The position numbers and the translations under genes were made by a program. This document shows positions 22,626-35,283 of a DNA stretch of 64,000 nucleotides, in pieces (position 1 is the first letter of the stretch; each line of letters opens with the position of its first letter). Origin of the DNA: Anticarsia gemmatalis (lineage: Eukaryota > Arthropoda > Insecta > Lepidoptera > Erebidae); assembly GCF_050436995.1 (NCBI RefSeq), contig NC_134753.1:10168001-10232000 (forward strand), in the 5' to 3' direction. The notes beneath the pieces are model-generated. The model was not told where the DNA came from, searched no databases, and was given only the letters and a program-made list of their open reading frames with translations.

Positions 22626-24039
22626 ACTTAATGATGCACTGAAATGTTAAAAATCATTTTTATCTCGTAGGACGGAAACTTCGACGTTTTCGCATTCACG
22701 TTAATAAGAGTCTTCAAGGACTATGAAACGCGCTCGTGACGTAAGAAACTGCAACACAGACAAGGAAGGTTTGAAGGACCTCGTCATAAAAGTACAGAAA
22801 AACAATTGATAGTATTTAGAAGAATTTTTTAATGTGTAATCTCCTTTATCACTAGTCTATAACGTTCATTAACCTGTTGATACCCCAAAAGTGACATTTT
22901 AGACAAAATCCCTTAATTTATAATTCAGGTGTGGGTGACTTAATCCTTTGGTTGGTGTGCGTTAGAAAATAGATAAACTAAATCACGTACATTAGTTACT
23001 AAAGTAACTAAGTCAGGCTTAGTTAAATTAAAATATTTTGTACGGTAGCTCTAACTGGCTAATTCCTGGATTTCATTTTCATTAGATTTTTCGTGGAAAT
23101 ATTGTGTGGTTCGGTGTTGCTAGTTTGTTGGTAATTAGTGTTGAAAATATTTGTTTAGTTTTATTAGTCGTTCGATATTGTTGGTATTTCATGTCCATTA
23201 TGCCAATTGAAAACCTCGCTTTAAAAAAGATTCAAAACAGCGGTGTCATAAGCGTGTATCAAGCGTGTTCACGATCAACAACGCCAGTTCTTATAATCTC
23301 AAAAACATAGACAGCAGAATCTCTTTACTCCATCTGCGTCGCAATTTTATCAAACACTAATGCATGTCATGTTCAAAAAATAATTTAGAGGGATAGAATT
23401 TAATGAAAGCTTAAGCTTGTCTACCAACAAGTAGCGTAATATCATTAGCCTATTTCATAATACAGTCGTTTCCATTTAAATCCTCAACATACTAAAACCT
23501 TGTTTTGAGCAGCAAAATACCAGACATAAAAAGAAACACAACCTTCCAGATAAATAGAATACAAAACATTTCTATTTAACCCTTCCACTGTTTATTCATA
23601 CATCAATTTATACAGTACAACAAAACACGGCTTCGGCTCAGGTGCGCGGCCGGAAGGCGGGCCGCGTCACAGAAATTATGACGCTTCTGATTTACAACTC
23701 ACTTTTGTTTTGTCGTACTAAAGTGTCAGGCCACATAGAGATTTTGTTTTTATTAAAATTGTATTGTTTATTGAGAATGTTACGTGTTTGGGTTTAAGGA
23801 GCTCATTGATTTGTAAGAGCACGTAGAAGTGTTGTATGTATGGTTGTGAAACCCTTTTTTGTAGTGAAATATATTTTTCATTCATATTTTTTGGTGTTTT
23901 TCTTTTATATATTTTTGCGTCGTCTCATTCCGGACCTCTATTAAGATTTATAAATTGCCAATTGATTATGCAACCAGGGACAACGAATTTAAAACATAAA
24001 GAATGCTGTCAGTTATCAACAACCAAATTTAACAACCTG
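22626..24039. other. AT-rich stretch with one GC-rich spot
   Basis: Nothing coding. A compact GC-rich spot at 23625-23670 (GCGCGGCCGGAAGGCGGGCC) stands out from the AT-rich surroundings; purpose unknown. Confidence 0.3.
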
Positions 24040-24150
24040 TTTTTATGAAAACTTTGATCAGCGCTTCTAGCGAGCGCAGCAAGAACTATTTTTACTATAC
24101 ATTTCAAATGTCAAACTATCGATACTCGTACTACCGACTGCACAGAAACG
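24040..24150 (+). mobile_element. TA-MITE family copy 5
   Basis: Core TTTGATCAGCGCTTCTAGCG, then CATTTCAAATGTCAAACTAT and right end CGATACTCGTACTACCGACT. Outer terminal repeats not preserved. Confidence 0.75.
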
Positions 24151-26092
24151 TAACTAAACCTTTTATTCATCACTTTAAGTAGTAGGGGACGCTTCAGATC
24201 CACATTCAACACCAGCTAAACCCAAGTCTCTTTTCTCTGAAATATTACCTATATCTACTATCTAGGAGTGGGTCAGTAAAACGCGGTTCAAGACAGCTGT
24301 AATCCTCAATGACCTTTCGGTTTAACACTAGTGAATAGTTCTATTAGTCAACTCAGTCGCCTTCACAGAGATTTCTTGTGAACGAAAAAGTTGAACATTG
24401 AATTGAAAAGTTGACTTTGATAAAAGTAGTTTCTTTTCGCATTAGTAACTTTAGTAAGTCGATTTATTACTCTTTTTTCACATTGCCAAATCCATTAATG
24501 AGAAATTATACTGCCAGAAATGAGTACGGGAAACATTCAAGTCCAAATCGTGACATACTGTTGCATTTCTTTCGAAGCACACAGACGATCAGCTGCCAGT
24601 TTGCGGCCACCCATTTACAGGATTTCCGCGCTAAGGTTGCTTAACCCATTAATTGCTTATCCACCAGTGATCACCACTAGTTATGAGCGCCTCTAAGTAC
24701 AAAACCTAAATTACAAATACGCTTCAAGAAATCTCGCGTCAAAAATAAAAAAGTGAACTATGTAAAGATTTGTTACCGTGAACAAACTTTCAAACCGACT
24801 AATTTCAAGGATGAACATTTCAAAAATATTTGAAAAACCAAAATAAGAATTATTTTAGCAACTTCAAGTTACTGCAAAGTAAATTCACAAAGGCAAACTT
24901 AGTTAAAAAAGGTCCTCGAGGTAAAGGACAAAATAATGACTTGTTCAAAAAATTCTACAACAAAGTTGCTTAAGGTTCATAATTAGCTAAATTGTGGACT
25001 TCCCTGAAACTCTTTAAATCTTATTCTGGAGTACTTGTGTTATTTATCAAGGGGTCAGATTATTTTAGTCCACTTTTAAATAAATGTTTCAGATAGCTTA
25101 TGAAAACATAGTGCCAAAAAGAAAGTCTATTAAATATTTGTTATTTTACAAAGTTGTGAAGTATTTTAACAAAGTGTTACTGTAATGTTGGTGCATAAAA
25201 TTTCTATTTATGTACGATCCTATTCAACAAATACTGTATATATAATTTAAAAAATAGCAAATACTGTCTAGTAATAAGTTATCTAAGCAGTAAAAAACCT
25301 TTTATTGCCGTTTTACGCTAAGAAATACAGATCTCAAATTGCCTTTAGAATCTCGAAAGGAAAAACGTCAATGCAGTTAACTTCGGCTTAAAGACATAAG
25401 ACTCCTTACGAAGTTTCCTGTGCCTCTAAAAACTAAATAACATTCAAAAGGCAGGCTTTAGTTTAATACAGACCTCATTTATTATACTTTTTTAATTTGT
25501 TTTTTTTTAATTTGTTATATTTCGGTTATAAGGATATATGTATGTTCGTGTAATATTTTAAATAATAATGAAAACCTTCAATAACGATCTATAAATTGTT
25601 CTAGAAACCCTACCCTATTGGTGTAGAGCTTTCGGTGAAAAAACAACTTCAATCACTCCACGGCATATGGCATCAAATTAACAATGACACAAAAAAGCAC
25701 CGATAACTTAAAAAATAAATTACAAAATTCATTTCACGATCGTTACAGGTTTCCGTCATGACCTGTTGAACTGACGTGTCAGCTTCGTCGGCTGGCGTTT
25801 GGCCAAACTCCAGCCTCTTTTACATAATTCTTCGAACCAACGATAGCACACGTTTTAAACCTATTAACGGATTGATGACCCTTTTCATGTCTGCAGTAGC
25901 CGGTCAAACGAAGATCAATGCCAAAATTTGATATTTAAAAGGGTTGAGTTAAGCCGTAAATTGTTTTTTGGAAATTGAGTTTAGTATCTTTGGTTATAGG
26001 TATCAATAATTATAATACTAATACTTCTTCTTCTAATAATACTTCGCTATAAAATGAAGCGCTTTCAAAATAACAGCGGTTGCTTTTAATCA
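24151..26092. other. AT-rich stretch, nothing recognised
   Basis: A frame of 77 codons at 24411-24644 lies in a less AT-rich part with TAAT-type homeodomain-like motifs, but has no splice or homology support. A CpG-containing patch at 25735-25830 likewise has no assignable function. Confidence 0.3.
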
Positions 26093-26280
26093 TCTTTATA
26101 TATATAATTCTTCTGTAAGTGTGTATGTCACTGAACTTCTCTTAAACGACTGGACCGATTTTGATGATTTTTTTTTGTGTGTGTTCAAGGGGATCTGAGA
26201 ATGGTTTAGATTCACAATTTAGTCCGCTGGACAATGTTTTTTGGACGCGTAGACAGGACAACGTCTGTCGGGTCCGCTAG
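26093..26280 (+). mobile_element. Non-autonomous Helitron, family A (188 bp)
   Basis: Begins TCTTTATATATATAATTC and ends GTCGGGTCCGCTAG, with A before and T after, the hallmark Helitron insertion between A and T with 5' TC and 3' CTRR. The interior (ACTTCTCTTAAACGACTGGA, GTGTTCAAGGGGATCTGAGA) matches a Helitron family I know as common in Lepidoptera. Mobilised by a RepHel protein in trans; no coding capacity. Confidence 0.88.
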
Positions 26281-28439
26281 TATTTTTATAAACTTGTCAT
26301 AAAATGAATTTTTCAGGGTTCATTTATGTAATCAATTTTAGGTAGGCCACCTTCTATAAAAATTGACACTGTTATGGTAAACGGTTTTAGAAATATAATC
26401 TTGGCAATTATTTTTTTTATTGAATATTTATTCATTGGTATCAACGCCACCATACACTTTGTACTCTACAAGTTGTAAAGACAGGTTGTAAAAAGTGTTC
26501 TATCTCTATCTAATTTGCCTATATTAAAGTAGTTACGTTCAAGCCGACTTTAAAAGGTGCTTACTATCAAATTTAAGTCAAATTACGGTTTCAATACCAA
26601 ACAGAGTGTCAACACTTTTGTAAAATGATATCTAGTCTAATTTTAATTCGACACACAAAATCCTTCGAAGCAGTGATAACGCGCTAACTTATGTTTATAT
26701 AATCAGCCTATACAACTACATTACTTATAATTCACGGCCTACTTTAAACCGAGATTTATTACACGTATAGATTATAAACCTGAGGTTGAGATTGTAACGA
26801 GTAATTTACTATCGCATGCAAAGCTGTGAGTTCAAATTATCGGCTTGTTGCTAACTTAAATTGTTACAAATTACTGTTGTAAATACGATAATGGTATTAC
26901 GTGTTTTATGTTAGAGCGTAATGTTTTATGGTGGTTCTTTTATGAGTTTTTAAAAACTGTTTTTCAGTTTGAAAAAGCCGTTTTTCATGTACAGTTTTAG
27001 AATGAATATTTTGTTGTGAACTAATTTTAATAGTTTGAAGTGAATCCTTTTGGTTTCACCACCGAAAAATGTTGTTCTAATATCTGGAGTATAATTAATT
27101 CTCGTCAAATTTATAGCGGGTTCATACTCAAATCAGTTCAGCCGCTTCGCATAAAAGAATAACAAAACAACCAAATAAAAAAACGTATACATTTATAATG
27201 CTTATAAATATCATCATGGATAAAAAGATCTGACATGCAGTCGCTCAATGTTATATTCTGGGATTCGGTTGCATCCGGTGAGACTGTAAGATGACTCTAA
27301 TACAATGACATGTAGTTGGATAAAAGATTAGGCTGACGATGATATCTCGAGAAGGAAGGTTTCATATTTGATCGGCTTAAATAAAATGGTAAAAAAGCCA
27401 CGCGTTTAAAGCAGCGGACATAAAGTAGTAACACTGTATGAATTCCTTTTAACACATTAATATTAAATAACCCAATTAATAATAATAAACATACAAATTT
27501 CAACCACAAACAGATAATCGCAACCCATCCGAAAATTACATTCATTTTGATATTTTCAACATTTTAAAACGACAGGAAATATGAACTGCAGCCGCGGTGC
27601 AATAAGTTGACAGTCGGAAATTGAATGTCGGCCGTCGCGGTGACAATGAACGGGCTGGCCGGTAACTTTCACTGTTGACAAGCCTTTCCGCTACTGCGCC
27701 CACGTTGACAAGTAATTTTGAATTATTTTTGAATGGTTTAATGTGGTGCTAATGAAGCGTGTCGTGTAATTATGGTGAATTATGATAGTTGAAAACGTCA
27801 ATTTTAGTGGGTTTGTTGAAGTAAATGTTTGCTGCGTATTCAATTGAAATATACATTTTTTTTTTAGTATTATTCATTTTACGTATTGATTATTACGCTA
27901 GATGTTATTTTTAGCTTAACTCTGTTTTATTTTATTTGTTGACAGTATTTATAATACGTGTTAAATCTACAAGTATCTTTCATCTTTAAACCAAAACCAA
28001 AATAGATGACGAACAAAACCCCGAAATCATAACCAGAAAATTACAACGACGGCCTAATTTTTCAACGCCGGCCTTTATACCATTAGATCGTTCTTATAAA
28101 ACAAATGGCAGGAGCCATGATGGCCATTGACGTATTAATTAAATTAGAGAGACGTTTGACTTCTGATGGGGTTTCCGAGCTTCTCTAGTAAATTCAGTTC
28201 AGCCTATAACACACAGAGAGCGGGAGCGTGACGGGTGATTTATCTAAACGCGTTTCCTGCGCGTTTTGCTGTGTTCACACACAACATGGGCGCGTTTCGA
28301 CCGCGGGCGTGCTGTATGATAATTAAAAAACACTTAATTATTGTTTTTGCAGAATACGGCGTAGTTCACTTTTCTTACAAAGTTTCTCAATAATGACTAC
28401 ATAATATAATAAATATACAAATCTACAATAAATTGATAA
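26281..28439. other. AT-rich stretch, one GC-richer patch
   Basis: Nothing coding recognised. The patch at 27585-27715 (GCAGCCGCGGTG ... GGCCGTCGCGGTGAC ... CGGGCTGGCCGG) is GC-rich and flanked by AT-rich DNA. It could be regulatory but carries no assignable motif set. Confidence 0.3.
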
Positions 28440-28930
28440 TGGTAAAACTTTATCACTTTCTCATAATTGGCCTGTGTCCATGTCTATTGCAGATGACAGG
28501 TGGTGTCAGACGAAGGAGTATCGTATTAGTAACGAAGCACCACCTTCATTTGTGGCTTACAAGGTCTACGCGGGAGTGACAATCACGACCGCGGTTTTGG
28601 CAGTTGAAAGAGCCTGAGGTCGATGGAGGATTTGAAATGTAACTAGCAGGTGCTATAAAAACCATAACCACGTTGAGTGCGGTTAAAGTTAACGCGTTGC
28701 CCGATTTGTGCCCATCCGGTGTAATATTCGTGGTTGTCCGTAAAACCATTTCAAATTACACCCGCCGTTCTGCCGCTCCGACCCGCAGCCGACCCGCAAC
28801 CGCGCTGTGTGTTGCGCTTTAAAAGCCTTGTTCCCTTCTCAATTTTGCTTCCGATTGGTCGGGGCACTCGCGGTCGAGGTCTTGTCAAAATGTTAAGTTT
28901 AATTTGTGCAATCTGAATTTCCCTTGGCGC
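28440..28930. promoter_or_regulatory. GC-rich island, candidate promoter or exon block
   Basis: The widest GC- and CpG-rich block of the window outside transposons. It holds a CCAAT-type motif on the minus strand (CCGACCAATCGG, 28851-28862), repeated GACCCGC motifs (28780-28797) and the candidate minus-strand exon at 28561-28652. In AT-rich insect DNA such islands are usually exons, 5' UTRs or promoters. Direction minus is favoured because the CCAAT motif lies upstream of the exon candidate in that sense. Inference only. Confidence 0.3.
28561..28652 (-). CDS. Candidate internal exon in the GC island
   Basis: Minus-strand acceptor TGGTTTTTATAG|CA and donor CTT|GTAAGCC bound 92 bases. One frame is open throughout (two leading bases, then P-A-S-Y-I-S-N-P-P-S ... 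R-D-C-H-S-R-V-D-L). Another frame runs 28 codons to a TAG. The upstream minus-strand sequence is also open back to an ATG at 28747-28749, so a single first exon of 28561-28749 is an alternative. No family recognised; GC-rich sequence is open by chance more often, hence the low score. Confidence 0.2.
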
Positions 28931-30273
28931 TTTTAGCCAGTTGCGCTCACTGATTGGTAAGCCATCAGCGGGTTATGGGATGCTTTCGTATTTTTATAGC
29001 AAAAATACCGAGGTTTTTTATAATACGTTAGGTTGCCATAACAACACCTTGTTTAACTATTTGCATATGAAAGAAATAAAGGAGCGGAATGAGAATTTCC
29101 TCCTTTTTTGAAGTCGGATCGTCAAAGCCACCGAAATGACCAACTTTATTGCACAAAAACCTTTCTTATAACTTACAGTTGATAGTTACAACTTGTTTAT
29201 CTTCCTCTTTACCCTCAGTTAATGCCGCCCGACCCACTAAACGTCAAGTTTACTAGAGAAATTACAATTAGCCCGTGTTCTCGCGAATATTCGTAAATAT
29301 CATGGTAAATTATTTGTACGTAAAGACGTAATAACATCACGTTGTTTCGTTGTTTTCTTCAGATTTTTTTAGTGGGTATTCATGTCTGTGATTGGGTGTT
29401 GAATTTAAGTTGAAAATTTGAATTTACTTACCGTAGAACCGTAGTTTAAATTTTAAGGAAAAGATGTAATTAAGGCGTTCAAAATTGCGCTTTAAAGGAA
29501 CATTTCAACATACATTTCAGCACTTACGACATGAGTTGTGATCTAGGTAGCCAATCACAGTAAAAAATGTTTGCTTTATTTTTAGTCTTATTTAAAAAGA
29601 TATCAAAATCGTTATTATGATTCAATTCCAATACTCAAAACATCTCTGACAAAGTGACTCTCGAAGTAATAAAATACTACTGACCGATAAAAATAACACT
29701 TAAAACAGTCTCACGAAAGTTTCACCATTTAAACTTGTGACTGACAAACAAAGCAATTATTCTTTTGTATTTACAACTAGAATTTGCCCGTGACTATATT
29801 CGACTATACTATACTATACTTAAAACAAATTCAAAGCTAAAGGTTTACTATAATATCACCACCTTATCTGACAAAACAATCGGAATCCATACATCCAATA
29901 AACTTTCGCTATTTCTTAGATTCAGTTTTGATTTAATAAAGGTTTATGTTTTCAGCTATCTCCATATTAATTTTCACCACAATTATTATTCGGCTATTTA
30001 ACCATGAAAGCGGGACAGACCGATTATCGTATAAACAATATTAGGTACTATGAATGAAAGTTCTATTCGCCATAAAGAGTTTTTTCTATAGCCTTTTCCA
30101 AAGGTTAAAGAAACCCCATCAAACAATTCCGAGATGAGAATAAACACTTTGGTTTATTGCCATACTCGGCATAAAGGCATAAAACAGAACATTTGCCTCA
30201 AATTGTTTTGTTTACGTGGCAAGGCTTCACAACAATTCCCCTTGTTTTCCTTACAACGTTATACGTATTGTTT
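28931..30273. other. AT-rich stretch, nothing recognised
   Basis: Contains a small ACTAT pentamer run (about 29803-29820). No exon or repeat family called. Confidence 0.35.
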
Positions 30274-31426
30274 ATGCCATCAAAAACATTCTGTAAAAAC
30301 CTCAAGTCTCGCCGTAAAAAGTGGTGAGATCTATATAATACCAAGTCGATTAATCTATTTAGTCTCTACTTAAAGGACCTTCTGTCTTAAGTTATTACGT
30401 ATGTTATTATCATGCCAATTAAAAAGAAATACCTTTAAAACAAATAGACCGTCCTGGCCATCGCATGAATTAATTATTACTATGTATCACACTACACAGC
30501 ACGACGAGAAGTTAATGCTCCTGAAATGTTAATGGCGAATTTGAGTTTTCTTGCGATGACCAAGTCGATCTATTTGTTTTAAAGGTATTTTTTTTTAATT
30601 GGCATGATAATAACATACGTAATAACTTAAGACAGAAGGTCCTTTAAGTAGAGACTAAATAGATTAATCGACTTGGTATTATATAGATCTCACCACTTTT
30701 TACGGCGAGACTTGAGGTTTTTACAGAATGTTTTTGATGGCATCTCACTTCTTTTTGTAGAGCGAACATAAGTCCGATTTGTATGGAAAGACGTTTTTTT
30801 TCATAATTCAACATATTTTCCTATGGGAATGTTGTTCAGTTTCATGGGCTAAACACCCTTACCCACCCTATACCCCCTCCCGTTATGCCTCATATAGTAG
30901 GTACCTATTTACACCTATTTATTTTATTTTCTACAGTAATAATAATTTGTTAACTGCAAATGTAACCTTGTAATCTTATACATTTATATAGGATTACAAA
31001 GTTATTGTTGCAGTTGGTGTATTTAGAAAACTAGACCGAAATTAGAAAATATTAAATTTTTCCCATGATTAAGACACTAAACTCTATTTGTATTCTAAAT
31101 TTTAAGCTTCTAAGTCTGCTAGAAGTACCTTAGACTTTTGATGATCGGTGAGTCAGTGAGTCAGTGAGTCAGTGAATCAGTGAGTGACAAAATTCAAAAT
31201 TTTAACAAGTTGTCATTCTTAAACTACTGGTTCAAATTGGCTGAAATTTTAAATATACCGTGTTTATACAATGACTAATTGGTTGCTGAAAATCCAGGCT
31301 TCTTGTTTTATCCACAACGAAATTATAGGGGTGTCGAAAATAGCCCGAATTGCTTCGAGAAAAGGATGTTACGGCCGTGCCGCTTTTTTTTGCTCGACTT
31401 GCGGGGGCACTTCCGTGCCCCCAGAT
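30274..31426 (+). mobile_element. Hairpin-bearing element 'H', copy 2
   Basis: Same organisation as the copy at 13118: left palindrome (arms about 30275-30468 and 30555-30742), AT-rich body, 8-base unit array (31148-31187, five units, the longest of the three) and terminal hairpin with GGGGGCAC / GTGCCCCC arms at 31403-31422. AT lies at both junctions. Very similar to copies 1 and 3, pointing to fairly recent spread. Confidence 0.78.
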
Positions 31427-32656
31427 TAATGAAATATTATGTCGAGAAAAAGAGGTTATTTATTGGTTTGTTTGGAACATAGAAATAGATAATTTTGTAA
31501 GGTAATGATGTTTCTTGGAATGAATTGTGATATGTGATCTTGATACTCTATAAAATATGGACGCAATCACTCGAGTCAATTTCTTTTTTATATTTTATCA
31601 AACATAATAAGGCTAAGTGAGAAATAATAAAATTAACTTAAAGTATATTATCCTTAAAGTTGATACGGCTGTATCCAAAACAATAAAATTTTGGTGGCGA
31701 CCTTTTGGTTAGATGTGATCAAACACAAGTTTATATTAACTATTGTAACAAAATTTAGAGTCTTATTCACTAGCATGTTTCTGACTTTATTCAGTTCCAC
31801 CTCTAGTTTGTAGTCCGCTACATACTCGGCAATGTTATAAATAAGAACAATTTTGTTTAAGTACTGTACAATGTTATCATAAAATCAAGCTCTTAGTGTT
31901 GATATAGTATATTATATGCCCTTAGCATTCCAAACTTTATTTTCGATTGATCAATGGGCAACTTTGGTACCCATTTTCTTATCACACAAAGTTCCAGCGA
32001 TATCGAATTCTGTGAATACTTTTATCCAAATAACTTCAAACACGACAGATATGAGAATTATCGATGAAACTTCTTTAATATCAATAGTTCAGTTGAATTG
32101 TTTTAGTTATATAATGGATATTTTAAGCCTTTTGTTATTACTTTGTGCGTTAAATCTTTAATCGTTCTTTGTAAGTTTTCGCTTTAGTTATATGAAATTG
32201 CAGATTTTATTGTATCAGTTCTTTATGTAAGACCTAGACTAGATTTTTTGTGCTCTGTCTTCATTCTAACAAAATATAATTCTATGAAAAGAGTTTGGTT
32301 CAAACAATTGTCTGATTTGTACTCTTTAGTTTGAAACTAGGGCACGATCAAAGGCCGAATTAAAATGGTACCAATGGAGGATTTAATTAATTAAAAGTTA
32401 CAAAAGCCACACTAACGTTTTATATAACGGGACAATAAATTTTCATGCACGCTTAGCTTTTTGAAAAACTATATTTTGGACTGAATTATCTTCTTTGAAT
32501 CATGTTGCATTGATATTAATTTCTACCCGTCGTTAACTTCCAAATACCATTCCCAATACAAACAAGATTAAACCATACCCAAGGCCAGATTTTCTGAAGT
32601 CAACATTCTCTGAATGCAACAATCACACCTTCCCAGCATCACAAGAATTCACTTAC
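31427..32656. other. AT-rich stretch, possible intron
   Basis: No repeat recognised. If the exon at 32657-32800 is real this is the start of its downstream intron on the minus strand. Confidence 0.3.
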
Positions 32657-32800
32657 CAGTTCATCTGCATTCCAATCGGCGATCAGCAATTTATCAAGCC
32701 TCTCCACACTTTGGTTTGTCGGAAAAGTCAATTGAAGAGTTCTCCAGATAATATAGGGGCATTCCGCTCGCGTCACTCCATTGTTCAAGATCGGACGTTC
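32657..32800 (-). CDS. Best protein-coding exon candidate (48 codons)
   Basis: On the minus strand a pyrimidine-rich acceptor (TTATATCTTTCAATAG|) and a near-ideal donor (CTG|GTAAGTGA) bound exactly 144 bases, a multiple of three. The frame in phase 0 is open from end to end: E-R-P-I-L-N-N-G-V-T near the start, E-C-P-Y-I-I-W-R-T-L in the middle, and L-L-I-A-D-W-N-A-D-E-L at the donor, a mixed, amphipathic composition typical of folded protein. The block is richer in G and C than its flanks, as insect exons usually are. A second frame is open for 34 codons but hits TGA before the donor. I do not recognise the family. Neighbouring exons are not certain; the GC-island candidate at 28561 would accept a phase-0 junction only in its alternative, stop-terminated frame. 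Confidence 0.5.
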
Positions 32801-35283
32801 CTATTGAAAGATATAAATGTTGATCTTGCCTTGTTTCAATGCTTTTGTTATGTTATTGGATTTATTTGTAGCGTTTTGTAGGTTTTGTGTATGGTTTAGT
32901 CATTTATTGGTAGACGAATAGGTGTAGTTAGTCACATGCAGAATTTATTTCCAAATGATTAAAATATCGCGGTTTAATCATAAGGTCGAATATTGATTTT
33001 GTCAAGTGTTATTGGGTTTTTCATAGTGTTAGTTGGCAAAAGGCTTGCCTTTTATTACTTGGAAGCAAAATTGAGAATTATGAAACTGGGTGTACTTCGG
33101 TAAGCTGATGATGTCTTCAGGTAAAATAGGCGTGAATGCTGAAAAAAAGACACTGATTGTTGTGCGTCCATGAACGTTTAATTTATTCTTACTTTGAATA
33201 AAATACGTTCAGTTATTAAAAGCAGAGCCAGGTTTAACAAATCACCATTACTTACATAACCCAATTGCAGCGCTGAGTTGCAAATTAGTTTTCGCATTCA
33301 TTTTCTTAAAGGAAAACAAGAAAACTCTTTTCGACTGAAACTCGGAAGGAAAAGTTTATTTGTTTAAAATATCGTTAGTAGGTTTACGAATCCTTACTAA
33401 ACCAGTAACCCCGTATTATCCCTTTGGCACAATTTGATCTGAAAAAAGGCGTAGAAAAGTCTATTCTAGAGATTCTCGTAATATTGACTTCTAGTATATT
33501 TGAAGGGAATGGAAGGCTCAGTTGGTTTCTTGTTGAATACGCAAAAGAAACGAAATTACATCAATTTGCTTATTTATTATCAAATTTAGAATCAAATATA
33601 TATATATATATATATATATATTTGATTCTAATTTGAAGGCAGGTGATGTTGGCTCCCTAGGTATAAAGTGACGTGATATGATATAAGCCTGGTTCCTGCA
33701 ACTTATAACTAGAACAGTAATAGTAACGCGCCAAATAGCAAAGTCTGTCTGTTTTTCGTCCACATAGTGACTAACTGAACCTATTTTGATGAAATTTAGC
33801 ATAGAGTTAAGTAAGAATCAAGGTTCAAACATGTAGGTAAGGTACTATTTTCATTTAAAAGCAGCATGCAGGTGCAACAGCGGGCAAAAGTTATGTCGCT
33901 GATAACTTAAAATTGCACTGTAAATGCACAAAATTACTGTATTTAAATATTTTTTAACTGAACACAATCACTCAAAAAAAACAGCCAGTGCTAACAAATA
34001 ATTACCATACGTATTCATTTACTTGCAAATTACAGTACTCCTTATCTCGAATAAGGTTTGTTTACAATACACCCTGATACAATTACAGGGTAGCTTATCG
34101 GAAGGCTACGATTGAATTAGGGAGAAGCCACCCCCCATAATACACAGATTACAGACATAAATCAACCCTTCACTTGGAAACTTTGAATAGAAACCTTCTG
34201 CCGCTTAAAAGTTATTATCCAACCACGTGACTTTGCCCGCCTTTGTTTTATTGGTGATTATTGGAATTAATAAAGGAGTAGGGGTTGAATGCATTGCTCA
34301 TAGTTTGAACTGCGGTTGTTTAAACTTGTACGTACGAAGAAGTAATGCATAAACGTAACTTTACGTAATTTTGACAGTGTTTGGGATGCCAATTATGCGG
34401 TTGTGAATTTGATTTTCGATTTTGTAAAATTATTATTACGATGTTTGACGATAATAAATGTGTTTCGCAAACGCTTTTTATTGTTTATGAGCTGGCAAAA
34501 TATTTTTTTTTTAAGAAACTTATGCTTGCCTAAATTTCTTATGTGACTGATATCGGATTACTTAAACGCTCCAACTGTGACGAATAATAATCATATTTGC
34601 CCGATTTTCCGTACATATTCTATCAAAATGATTCTCCAATTAACTTGACGGACGGTAAGAAAGAAAATCAAAGATTACAATCCCCAAAAAAAGTACAAGC
34701 AAAAAATACTTACTAAATAAACCCCTAAACATAGACAGGTGTAAACACGAACACACACCATCTATGTGTTGAGGAAATTCGCAAATGAGATTATTCTCCC
34801 AAACAAACTACATCAAATGCGTATGTCTGAACGTAAAGGGAAATCAAAGGGATGGATTCATTGTGCTTTCGGTAAAAGTTTGACTTCCACCCTTATGTGG
34901 ACTATAAGGAAACATTGTGAATAGTTATTGGGATACGGTTTGTTGGTATTAGTCGTAATTGTTATCTTGCCTGTGAAATCAATATTGATATACTCTTCAT
35001 AATGCCAGTTTGCTGGCACTGATTTATCTTGTTATAAGATATTTTTTACCCGGAAGCCGATAATGAGATAGAATGCCAAATTACTGCTTACATGGTCTGA
35101 GTGGTTTAAATATTTGGAATACGCCAAAGTGCTTATCGTTCTTTTTCAAAGCTTAGATAGAATTATTATATTGTCTGGCCTAACAAATTTAACAAGAATT
35201 ATGTAAATTTATTATTTTTTCGATACATCTCTGCCCACATGTTTGGCTATTTTAGGCGTGGAGCTTAAAATGAAATCATAAAT
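32801..35283. other. AT-rich stretch, possible intron
   Basis: Contains the TA palindrome at 33586-33631. No transposon family or exon recognised elsewhere in it. Confidence 0.35.
33586..33631. repeat. (TA)n microsatellite inside a perfect palindrome
   Basis: TTAGAATCAAATA, a TA run, then TATTTGATTCTAA: the unique flanks of the microsatellite are exact reverse complements, giving a 46-base palindrome. It extends imperfectly to CAAATTT / AATTTG. Confidence 0.9.
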
